From Acidobacteriaceae bacterium (GTDB lineage Bacteria > Acidobacteriota > Terriglobia > Terriglobales > Acidobacteriaceae): 7,597 bases of DNA. Of this stretch, positions 1 through 6,110 are shown one piece after another. A program made the position numbers and the translations under genes. The stretch's first letter is position 1. Each line of letters opens with the position of its first letter. The notes beneath the pieces were generated by a model that saw only the letters and a list, made by a program, of their open reading frames with translations, was not told the origin of the DNA and searched no databases. The stretch is from positions 1 to 7,597 of the forward strand of contig PMMJ01000327.1 of NCBI GenBank assembly GCA_003162255.1, in the 5' to 3' direction.

Positions 1-276
1 GCCAAGAGCGACCCTATGCACTTCGTCAAAACGGTTCGGACGCCTACGCTGATCCTGGTCGGCGATCGCGACGGTGAAGTTCCGATGGAACAATCGGTGG
101 AATGGTGGCACGCGCTCAAAACCATGAAGGTGCCCACCAGGCTGGTTGTCTATCCGGACGAAGGACACATATTCGTAAAGTCCGCCCACTCCTACGACTG
201 CAACTTGCGTACGCTGGAGTGGTTCGACGAATGGTTTGCGAAAGCGTCAGCGATTGGCCGACCAACCGTCCAGTGA
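1..276 (+). CDS. S9-family serine peptidase / alpha-beta hydrolase, C-terminal fragment
   Basis: This is the 3' end of a gene whose start lies left of the window; the frame is open from base 1 and stops with TGA at 274-276, leaving 91 codons. The visible part matches the end of the catalytic domain of prolyl oligopeptidase-like (S9) peptidases: a PTLILVG beta strand, then GDRDGEVP carrying the presumed catalytic Asp (codon 70-72), then QSVEWWHAL, and the strand LVVYPDEGH carrying the presumed catalytic His (codon 166-168), followed by the final helix with LEWFDEWF. The nucleophile Ser (GxSxGG) is upstream and not seen. Family members cleave oligopeptides or acylated peptides and are often exported in this kind of bacterium; signal peptide and propeller domain cannot be judged here. 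It is separated by 424 bp from the downstream sigma-kinase operon, so co-transcription is not indicated. A generic dienelactone-hydrolase-like esterase is the alternative, less likely because of the GDRDGEVP...EGH pattern. Confidence 0.85.
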   Translation, partial: AKSDPMHFVKTVRTPTLILVGDRDGEVPMEQSVEWWHALKTMKVPTRLVVYPDEGHIFVKSAHSYDCNLRTLEWFDEWFAKASAIGRPTVQ

Positions 277-496
277 CGTACCGGCGACGGCGGCGGATTT
301 CGTTCGTGATTGAAGAACGAGAAGATTATTGAGGAGATTTGTGGCGAGAGACGTGACCTCATTCGTGAGGCTGCTCTTGTCGAGAGTGCATCACAAAGAT
401 CCTTGACCTGGGTTTCTGGTTGCGCCGTAGGGGAACCAAGTGGCAACGGGTGGAATGCTTCCCCACAATCCAACCGCTGCCACCGGCACGCTTCGC

Positions 497-532
497 GGAA
501 CCTCTTTCAACTGAATCCCGCGTCCTTATACA
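497..532 (+). promoter_or_regulatory. Possible promoter for the sigma-kinase operon
   Basis: Two overlapping weak matches occur. A sigma70-like reading is TTTCAA (505-510), 16-bp spacer, TATACA (527-532), matching the consensus at 3/6 and 4/6 positions. An ECF-like reading is GGAACC (497-502) with CGTC at 521-524; its 18-bp spacer is longer than the usual 16-17. Either would give a leader of roughly 160 nt before the ATG at 701. This is a motif match only. Confidence 0.22.
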
Positions 533-616
533 GTAAGGCGGAAAGCGCGAGCGAAACGCCTCACCGGCCACAAAGAAACCTTAATCCAGCCCGCGAAGTG
601 CGACTCGATCTCGCCA

Positions 617-651
617 TCTCGCGAGAATCAAAGGCGATTGACGACCGGTCG
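617..651. promoter_or_regulatory. Pair of perfect 10-bp palindromes, possible operator
   Basis: TCTCGCGAGA (617-626) and CGACCGGTCG (642-651) are each exactly self-complementary, with centres 25 bp apart, ending 49 bp before the sigma factor ATG. They are different sequences, so they are not two copies of one site. They could bind dimeric regulators or form small leader hairpins; perfect 10-mers are also expected several times by chance in a window of this size. Confidence 0.25.
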
Positions 652-700
652 AGCGGGCGAATATGCTGTTGACTTCTCCGGAAAGCGGCAACCGGCGCCC

Positions 701-1276
701 ATGCCCGAAGATCAGTCCGGTCAGGTCACTGAGCTTTTGCGTCACTGGAAACAGGGCGACGAAAAGGCCCTTCGCGCTCTCGTGCCTTTGGTCTACAAGG
801 AGTTGCGGCGCCTCGCGCACTATCACCTCCGATCCGAGCGGTCGGATCACACCCTGCAAAGCACAGCCCTGGTCCACGAGGCCTACCTCCGGCTGCTGGG
901 AGGCCAACCGGTGGAACTGCAGAACCGCGCCCATTTCGTCGCGGTTGCTTCGCGGCTCATGCGTCAAATCCTCGTGGATTATGCCCGCGAACGTCGAGCC
1001 GCCAAACGTGACGGGGGATGCAGGATCGCCTTCGAGGATCTGGCTGCCCTGCCGGTCACCGGAGATGCTGAGCTCCTGGCGTTGGATAGTGCCCTGGACG
1101 AGTTGACTCGCATCGATGAGCGACAAGGAAAGATCGTAGAGATGAAATTTTTCGGGGGCTTGTCGGCTCCCGAGATATCCGACGTGCTGGGCGTCTCGCG
1201 CGCCACCGTCGACCGCGACTGGGCGACCGCCCGCGTGTGGCTGCATCGTCAAATGAGCAGAACCGCAGAGCTATGA
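701..1276 (+). CDS. ECF-type sigma factor (PF07638 / ECF43-like), kinase-linked
   Basis: A 191-aa RNA polymerase sigma factor with region 2 at about residues 8-98 and region 4 at about 133-185. Region 2 shows LVPLVYKELRRLAHYHLRSE, then STALVHEAYLRL (54-65) and NRAHFVAVASRLMRQILVDYARERRA. Region 4 has an HTH with GLSAPEISDVLGVSRATVDRDW (153-174, shown in part). This is the pattern of the PF07638 ECF group common in Acidobacteriota and Planctomycetes. Where ordinary ECF factors have acidic DAED before LVQE, this protein has Gln53-Ser54-Thr55-Ala56, a substitution typical of ECF43-type factors that need phosphorylation by a Ser/Thr kinase. ATG 701 was chosen by fit to the family N-terminus; a TTG at 638 would add 21 atypical residues. 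The Shine-Dalgarno is weak (GGAAAG, about 15 nt upstream). No anti-sigma gene follows; instead the kinase ATG overlaps the stop codon, so the two are probably translationally coupled. The target promoters are unknown. Confidence 0.95.
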   Translation: MPEDQSGQVTELLRHWKQGDEKALRALVPLVYKELRRLAHYHLRSERSDHTLQSTALVHEAYLRLLGGQPVELQNRAHFVAVASRLMRQILVDYARERRAAKRDGGCRIAFEDLAALPVTGDAELLALDSALDELTRIDERQGKIVEMKFFGGLSAPEISDVLGVSRATVDRDWATARVWLHRQMSRTAEL

Positions 1277-4083
1277 CCAGCGAGCATTGGGAGCGCGTCA
1301 AAGAACTGCTGCACCAGGCCATGCAACTCGGTCCCGAGCCGCGTGCCCGGTTTCTCGATCAGGCCTGCTCGTCCGACCACGCTCTACGCGCCGAACTGGA
1401 GTCTCTTTTGTTGGCCGACGAGGGCATCCGCTCCAGCTTTCTGCAATCGTCGCTGCCAGGCACGGACACGGTGAATACCTTGGAAGCCGGGCAGGTCTTT
1501 GCCCAGCGCTTTCAACTCGTCCGCAAGCTTGGTGAAGGCGGCATGGGACAAGTCTGGCTGGCCGAACAGAACTCTCCCGTGCGGCGGCAAGTTGCCCTGA
1601 AGCTGATCAAGGCTGGGATGTACGACGAGGCGGTCGTGCAACGCTTCCAAGCGGAGCGGCAATCGCTGGCGATCATGGATCATCCCGCCATCGCCAAGGT
1701 GTTTGACGCTGGGACGACGCCACAGGGCCAGCCGTACTTCGTGATGGAGTACGTGCCCGGGCTGCCGATTACGGAGTATTGCGATCAGAAGAAGCTCAAG
1801 ATCAGGGATCGGCTTGAACTTTTCATCCAGGCCTGCGAAGGCGTGCAGCACGCGCATCAGAAGGCCATCATCCATCGCGATCTGAAGCCGGCAAACATTC
1901 TGGTGGTGGAAGTGGACGGCAAACCTGTGCCGCGGATCATCGACTTCGGACTGGCGAAGGCGACCACGCCTCAGGATGCCGGAGAGACCCTGTTCACGCA
2001 ACTGGGACATTTTGTGGGGACGCCCGGATACATGAGTCCGGAGCAGGCCGATTCCAACATGCAGGACATTGACACGCGCACCGACGTGTACTCGCTGGGG
2101 GTCGTGCTCTACGTGCTGCTGACGGGCTTGCCGCCGCTCGACACGAAACAATATAAGAACCGGCCGCTCGACGAGTTGCTCCGAGAGTTGCGCGAGCACG
2201 AACCGCTGCGCCCCAGCACCAAGGTTGGCACGGATCGGGATACCTCGACCTCGACCGCTGAAGCGCGCGGCACCGAGCCCAAACAGTTGGTGAGCCTGCT
2301 GCGCGGCGATCTTGACTGGATCACGATGAAGGCGCTGGAGAAGGATCGTGCTCGCCGCTATGGCGCGCCTTCGGAACTGGCCGCCGACATTCGCCGGTAT
2401 CTGAACGATGAAGCCGTCGTGGCGCGTCCGGCAAGCGCGGGCTACCGCTTGCGAAAGTATGTCCGGCGGCACCGTGTCGCCGTCAGTGTGGCCGCTGGAT
2501 TGGTGCTCTTGCTGGCCGCTTTCTCCGTCTTGCAAGCAGTGGAGTTGCTCCGGATTACTCGTGAGCGTGACCGCGCCAACCGCGAACGCGATCGCGCCAC
2601 CCGCATCACCGATTTCATGACCGGCATGTTCAAGGTGTCCGATCCGAGTCAGGCGCGCGGCAACAGCGTTACGGCCCGAGAGATCCTCGACAAGGCTTCA
2701 AACGATATGGGAACCGGCCTGACTAAAGATCCCGAGGTTCAATCGCAGATGATGCAAGTCATGGCGCGCACCTATTTGAACCTGGGGCTGTACGCTCGCG
2801 CTCATGAACTGGCAAAGCGCGCTCTGGATGCGCGTTTGGGCCTCCTCGGACCGGCGGACCCGAAGACGCTGGAGTCGATGACTCAGCTGGCTTCAATTCT
2901 GCAGCGCGAGGGACATGCTGCCGAAGCAGAGAAACTGGAGCGCCAGGCGCTGGCGAGTGAGCGCCGCATTCTCGGACCCGACGACCCGCTTACCATCGAG
3001 ACCATGGATCATCTGGCGGTCGCTGTGCAAGACCAGGGGCATTACGACGAGGAGGAGAAACTGGAGCGCGAAGTGATCGCGATCGGAACGCGCACGCTGG
3101 GCCCGGAGAGTGCGCAAACTTTGCAGTCGATGAATAACCTGAGCAGTGCGCTCTGGTATCAGGCCCGCTATGCCGAGGCGGAACAGGAGTATCGTCAGTT
3201 ACTCGATGTCGAACGACGAGTCTGGGGGCCGGATCACCCTGAAACGCTGAAAGCGATGGGTAATCTGGCATTGACAATTCAGTCGGAGGGCCGTCTCGCG
3301 GAAGCCGAGCAGTTGGATCGCGAAGTTTTGGCCGCGCAGCAGCGCGTGCTGGGCCCCGAGCACCCGATCACCGCCGACGCCATGGAAAACCTTGCCACCG
3401 TTCTGATTGTAGAAGGCCGCTTGGCGGACGGAGAGAGACTGCACCGGGAGACATTGGCGATTCGGTTGCGAACCCTGGGTCCCGAACACGCGAATACATT
3501 GATATCCAAACTAAACTTGGCAGACGTGCTTCTCCGGGAAGGCCATGTCCACGAAGCGGAGAAATTACAACGGGAAACGCTGGAGACTCAGGCTCGCGTC
3601 CTTGGACCTGAGAACCCCGATACCTTGCTGTCCCAGTCCGACCTCGCCAGAACACTGATCAGGGAGGGCCGATACGGGGACGCCGAAAAGACAGCTCGGG
3701 ATGCCTTTGAAGCACAGGTTCGTACTCTGGGACCGCAGCATTCCGATACGCTGAATACGCTGCAATTACTCGGGACAGCACTCGCCTACAATCATCGCTA
3801 CCCCGAAGCCAGCAAGTTGTTTCAGGACGCGATCGAGAAGGGAGATAATTTCCCGGGGCAAGGGAATCGTTGGTCGGCGTGGTATGCCTTCGCCTGTGTG
3901 GCAGTGGCTGCCCACCATCCCGATGACGCGCTTCGTTATCTACAGGAAGCCATCAATCGCGGATATAAAGATGCCGATGGCTTGATGACCGACGACGATC
4001 TGAAAAACCTCCGCCAGAACCCTCATTTTCAGGAACTCGTCGCCGCCCTCAAGCGCCCGCCCGCAAAAGTCCAAAGCCAATAG
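1273..4083 (+). CDS. Membrane Ser/Thr protein kinase with C-terminal TPR array
   Basis: A 936-aa Hanks-type kinase. Order: N-terminal helical segment (about 1-60); kinase domain about 80-375; a transmembrane helix about 402-424 (VAVSVAAGLVLLLAAFSVL); a charged helical linker 430-444 (ERDRANRERDRATR); TPR array 490-860; terminal TPR-like cap 868-926 ending with DDLKNLRQNPHFQELV. All catalytic residues are present: GEGGMG loop 87-92, Lys110 in VALK, Glu128, HRDLKPAN 201-208, DFG 224-226, GTPGYMSPE 249-257 and Asp271 of DVYSLG. Thr239, Thr242 and Thr250 are candidate activation-loop phosphosites. One TM helix puts the kinase in the cytoplasm and the TPR tail outside the membrane. ATG 1273 overlaps the sigma stop (ATGA), and the start MTSEHWERVKELL fits the family; an earlier in-frame codon at 1237 lies inside the sigma gene. 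By analogy with sigma-linked kinases, its likely substrate is the upstream sigma factor, with the TPR part as sensor or docking platform; that role is inference. Confidence 0.96.
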   Translation: MTSEHWERVKELLHQAMQLGPEPRARFLDQACSSDHALRAELESLLLADEGIRSSFLQSSLPGTDTVNTLEAGQVFAQRFQLVRKLGEGGMGQVWLAEQNSPVRRQVALKLIKAGMYDEAVVQRFQAERQSLAIMDHPAIAKVFDAGTTPQGQPYFVMEYVPGLPITEYCDQKKLKIRDRLELFIQACEGVQHAHQKAIIHRDLKPANILVVEVDGKPVPRIIDFGLAKATTPQDAGETLFTQLGHFVGTPGYMSPEQADSNMQDIDTRTDVYSLGVVLYVLLTGLPPLDTKQYKNRPLDELLRELREHEPLRPSTKVGTDRDTSTSTAEARGTEPKQLVSLLRGDLDWITMKALEKDRARRYGAPSELAADIRRYLNDEAVVARPASAGYRLRKYVRRHRVAVSVAAGLVLLLAAFSVLQAVELLRITRERDRANRERDRATRITDFMTGMFKVSDPSQARGNSVTAREILDKASNDMGTGLTKDPEVQSQMMQVMARTYLNLGLYARAHELAKRALDARLGLLGPADPKTLESMTQLASILQREGHAAEAEKLERQALASERRILGPDDPLTIETMDHLAVAVQDQGHYDEEEKLEREVIAIGTRTLGPESAQTLQSMNNLSSALWYQARYAEAEQEYRQLLDVERRVWGPDHPETLKAMGNLALTIQSEGRLAEAEQLDREVLAAQQRVLGPEHPITADAMENLATVLIVEGRLADGERLHRETLAIRLRTLGPEHANTLISKLNLADVLLREGHVHEAEKLQRETLETQARVLGPENPDTLLSQSDLARTLIREGRYGDAEKTARDAFEAQVRTLGPQHSDTLNTLQLLGTALAYNHRYPEASKLFQDAIEKGDNFPGQGNRWSAWYAFACVAVAAHHPDDALRYLQEAINRGYKDADGLMTDDDLKNLRQNPHFQELVAALKRPPAKVQSQ
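2740..3852 (+). repeat. In-gene tandem TPR array, 42-residue (126-bp) period
   Basis: Within the kinase, the signature LGPxxPxT recurs eight times with its first residue at 525, 567, 609, 651 (WGP), 693, 735, 777 and 819, exactly 42 residues apart with no insertion or deletion. Each unit reads roughly T-L-x-x-M-x-x-L-A, then EGRxxEAExLxREvL, then xxRxLGPeHP, as in kinesin-light-chain-type TPR_10/TPR_12 repeats. At the DNA level the copies differ in most codons, so this is an old, protein-level repeat and not a recent tandem duplication. It probably forms a continuous superhelix that binds a peptide or protein. Confidence 0.9.
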
Positions 4084-4125
4084 TGGAAGCGCTACGGCCT
4101 TTCGTCGACTAGTCCCCCGTTGAAT

Positions 4126-4710
4126 CTACCGACTCGATGAATAATCGGGTGCCTTGGAGCTCTTCCACTTTATATTGCAGCCCACACTTGGCCGTTGGTC
4201 TCCGGGGACCGCGTGGCCGGCCAACACCGCTTCTAGAGCCGTGCGTAGATCGGCCCCGGTGACGGGGCGCCCGTTACCGGGCCGGCTGTCATCGAACTGT
4301 CCCCGATAGACGAGGCGATGGTCTCGATCGAAGAGGTAAAGATCGGGCGTGCAAGCGGCTCGATAGGCCTTGGCCACTTGCTGGCTTTCGTCGTAGAGAT
4401 AGGGAAAGGTGTAGCCCGCCTGCTTACTCTCTTCCCCCATCTTCTCAGGGCGGTCCTCCGGATAGTTCTCGACATCGTTCGAGCTGATGGCGACGACACC
4501 TACGCCCCGCGCCTGGTACTCCTTGGCGAGAGCAGCAAATTGCTTCTGGATGTGCTTCACATAAGGGCAGTGATTGCAAATGAACACCACCAGAAGGGCC
4601 GGCGCATCCTTGAAGTCTGCTATCGACACCAAATTGCCACTGGGATCCGGAAGGTTGAAGTTGGGCGCGCTGGTGCCCAACGGAAGCATTGTAGAAGGCG
4701 TCTCAGCCAT
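4126..4710 (-). CDS. Thioredoxin-fold redoxin (AhpC/TSA-like, PRX-like family)
   Basis: A 194-aa thioredoxin-fold protein. The N-terminal part (LPLGTSAPNFNLPD, 9-22) is the usual AhpC/TSA-redoxin entry, followed by the strand LLVVFICNHCPYVKHIQ, which carries a CxxC at Cys45-Asn-His-Cys48. AISSNDVENYPED (74-86), YTFPYLYDESQ (100-110), ACTPDLYLFD (119-128, with a cis-Pro-type TPD), YRGQFDDSRP (135-144) and a terminal GCNIKWK (177-183) are hallmarks of the PRX-like redoxin family. Other cysteines are Cys120 and Cys178. No signal peptide is apparent, so a cytoplasmic thiol reductase or peroxidase role is likely; the true substrate of this family is not well defined. ATG 4710 is favoured because AGGA lies 6 nt before it; a TTG at 4728 would include that site in the coding region. 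It converges with the kinase gene (42 bp gap) and sits 142 bp downstream of the permease pair, so it may have its own promoter. Confidence 0.93.
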   Translation of the reverse strand: MAETPSTMLPLGTSAPNFNLPDPSGNLVSIADFKDAPALLVVFICNHCPYVKHIQKQFAALAKEYQARGVGVVAISSNDVENYPEDRPEKMGEESKQAGYTFPYLYDESQQVAKAYRAACTPDLYLFDRDHRLVYRGQFDDSRPGNGRPVTGADLRTALEAVLAGHAVPGDQRPSVGCNIKWKSSKAPDYSSSR

Positions 4711-4716
4711 AAAATA

Positions 4717-4723
4717 TCCTCTT
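4717..4723 (-). promoter_or_regulatory. Ribosome binding site of the redoxin gene
   Basis: On the minus strand AAGAGGA ends 6 nt before ATG 4710. It is the clearest Shine-Dalgarno sequence in the window and decides the start: the alternative TTG at 4728 lies upstream of it. Confidence 0.7.
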
Positions 4724-4852
4724 CTCAAACTTAATGGATTTCAGAGGCACGAGTCCAGCATAGAAAATTCTGGGCCGAGGTCCCCGGCTCATAACTCATG
4801 CTCGTCGCCGCTATTGGAAGCGGATGGAGAGCCGGGCGCCCGCCACCGCCGA

Positions 4853-6109
4853 TCACTCGTAGCGCAGAGCCTCGACCGGATCCAGGTTCGCGGCGCGTGA
4901 CGCGGGAATCAGCGCGCTCAGCACGCCGACGAGCAGCAATACCAGCGTTGAAATCATGACGGTGAAGAAAGAAATTTTGAGGTGGATGTCGGCTTTGCCG
5001 GAATCGTCCTCGAAGAGCGCACCCATCAGAGGAAGTGTTCCGACTGCAACTGCGACCACGTAGGACACCACGATCCCGATGGCGCCGCCGAGCAGCATGA
5101 TGAGCAGCGTCTCGGCAAGAAACTGCGCCTTGATATGCCACTTCCGAGCGCCAAGCGCGCGCCGCAAGCCGATTTCCCGAATGCGCTCATCGACCGAGAC
5201 GAGCATGATGTTCATGACGCCGACGCCCCCGATGCCGAGCGTCAGAATGCCGATGAAGATGAGCAGCACTTGCAGTCCGATGGTGATGCCGTTGATGACG
5301 GGCCGGAACTCTTCGCGGCCGAACATTTGAATGGCTTTCTTGTCGGTGGGCGAGAATTGCTGGCGCGTGGCGATCGCCGCCAGAACCTGTGCCTCGGCGC
5401 GCGCCTCGTACTGCGGCGCGATGGGTTCAAACACCAGCACGTCGCCGTACTTAGCGTTCCAAAGATCGCTCGCCGCGAAGTAGGGAATCCACGTCGACTC
5501 GTCATCGCTGGAGAAATAGTTGCTCAACTGGATCTTCCGATCCATGGTGCCGATCACGGTAAACCGCACTCCCGCAATTTCGACCGTCTCGCCCACGGCG
5601 GGGCGTCCGCCGAATAACTGCTCGCGCACACGCGCTCCCAGGAATACGACGCGGCGGCGTTCGAGTTCATCGAGAGAGTTGATCCAGCGCCCTTCCGACG
5701 GCTGTTCGTTGCGCATGTCGCCGTATTCCGGGCAAACGCCGCGAACGGGCGCAGTGCCGACCATGCGGTTTCCGTAGGCGATGCCAGGACGCCGCACGGT
5801 CTCGAGGCACGCGTGACGCACATAGTTGGCGGTCTCCTTGATCATGTCCAGGTCGGCCTGCTCGAGGACGACCTTCTTGCCGGCGCGCTGACCGCCGGGC
5901 TGTTCGCTGGTCTGCTGTGGCCAGCAGATGACCGCGCCCTTGCCGAAGGCGTCGAAGCCACCGACCAGAATTTCGCGGAAGCTGCCGCCATAGGCGATCA
6001 GCAGGGTGACGGTGGCGATTCCCCATACGATGCCGAGCATGGTGAGCGCACTGCGCGTGCGGTTGCGCCGCAGCGCAAGCCAGGCTTCGCTGAGGATCTG
6101 ATAAATCAT
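4853..6109 (-). CDS. MacB/FtsX-type ABC transporter permease (second of pair)
   Basis: A 418-aa permease of the MacB type: TM1 at about 20-42 (SALTMLGIVWGIATVTLLIAY), a large extracytoplasmic MacB_PCD-like domain at about 43-272, then the FtsX domain with TM2 about 275-303, TM3 about 330-357 and TM4 about 381-403. The conserved cytoplasmic loop DERIREIGLRRALGARKWHI (307-326) and the C-terminal PVEALRYE are diagnostic. The core domain contains FLGARVREQLFGGRPAVGE and VRFTVIGTMDRK, as in other MacB permeases. Such proteins do not form a substrate channel; they couple ATP hydrolysis by a partner ATPase to movement of the periplasmic domain, for lipoprotein, peptide or antibiotic handling. ATG 6109 lies 1 bp after the stop of the upstream permease; a frame extension to 6151 would overlap that gene and adds unrelated residues. 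GAGGCGG near the upstream stop may serve as Shine-Dalgarno. No ATPase is fused or adjacent downstream. The substrate cannot be inferred. Confidence 0.95.
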   Translation of the reverse strand: MIYQILSEAWLALRRNRTRSALTMLGIVWGIATVTLLIAYGGSFREILVGGFDAFGKGAVICWPQQTSEQPGGQRAGKKVVLEQADLDMIKETANYVRHACLETVRRPGIAYGNRMVGTAPVRGVCPEYGDMRNEQPSEGRWINSLDELERRRVVFLGARVREQLFGGRPAVGETVEIAGVRFTVIGTMDRKIQLSNYFSSDDESTWIPYFAASDLWNAKYGDVLVFEPIAPQYEARAEAQVLAAIATRQQFSPTDKKAIQMFGREEFRPVINGITIGLQVLLIFIGILTLGIGGVGVMNIMLVSVDERIREIGLRRALGARKWHIKAQFLAETLLIMLLGGAIGIVVSYVVAVAVGTLPLMGALFEDDSGKADIHLKISFFTVMISTLVLLLVGVLSALIPASRAANLDPVEALRYE

Positions 6110-6110
6110 G

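Larger units (their letters stand above)
277..700. other. Intergenic region upstream of the sigma-kinase operon, no convincing gene
   Basis: No reading frame here has protein-like composition. A TTG-started frame (310-672) is rich in Ser, Arg and Asn with no recognisable motif and is taken as noise. Contents seen: an inverted repeat at 298-322 (TTTCGTTC / GAACGAGA, 9-nt loop) without a following T-run, so not a good terminator; a 21-codon GTG frame (341-406) preceded by GAGGAG; a promoter-like stretch at 497-532; and two perfect 10-bp palindromes, TCTCGCGAGA (617-626) and CGACCGGTCG (642-651). The region probably contains the promoter and control sites of the sigma-kinase operon. Confidence 0.6.

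Noticed and set aside
298..322. Inverted repeat after the S9 fragment as a rho-independent terminator
   Set aside because: The stem is AT-rich with a G-U pair and a 9-nt loop, and no T-run follows.
310..672. 120-codon plus-strand frame between the S9 fragment and the sigma gene
   Set aside because: TTG start, no Shine-Dalgarno, Ser/Arg/Asn-rich sequence without motifs; composition looks like translated non-coding DNA.
638..700. Longer sigma factor starting at TTG 638
   Set aside because: The added 21 residues do not resemble the family N-terminus; ATG 701 gives the usual length and start.
1237..1272. Longer kinase starting upstream inside the sigma gene
   Set aside because: ATG 1273 forms an ATGA overlap and gives the typical family N-terminus; the extra 12 residues come from the sigma coding sequence in another frame.
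1384..2535. 383-codon antisense frame opposite the kinase
   Set aside because: Arises from GC-rich codon bias on the opposite strand; no domain, and it is rich in Arg, His, Gln and Leu.
2740..3852. Tandem DNA repeat or CRISPR-like array
   Set aside because: The 126-bp periodicity is conserved at protein level only (TPR units); the DNA copies are diverged and there are no identical repeats with spacers.
4084..4125. Bidirectional terminator between the convergent kinase and redoxin genes
   Set aside because: Only short palindromes (AGCGCT, GTCGAC) are present, with no stable stem and T-run on either strand.
4711..4852. Terminator between the permease pair and the redoxin gene
   Set aside because: The best minus-strand stem (GCCG...CGGC near 4771-4790) has only 4-5 pairs and its T-run is displaced by several bases; a promoter for the redoxin gene could not be picked with confidence either.
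4982..5617. 211-codon plus-strand frame opposite the second permease
   Set aside because: Shadow of the real minus-strand permease; Asp/His/Arg-rich with no recognisable fold.
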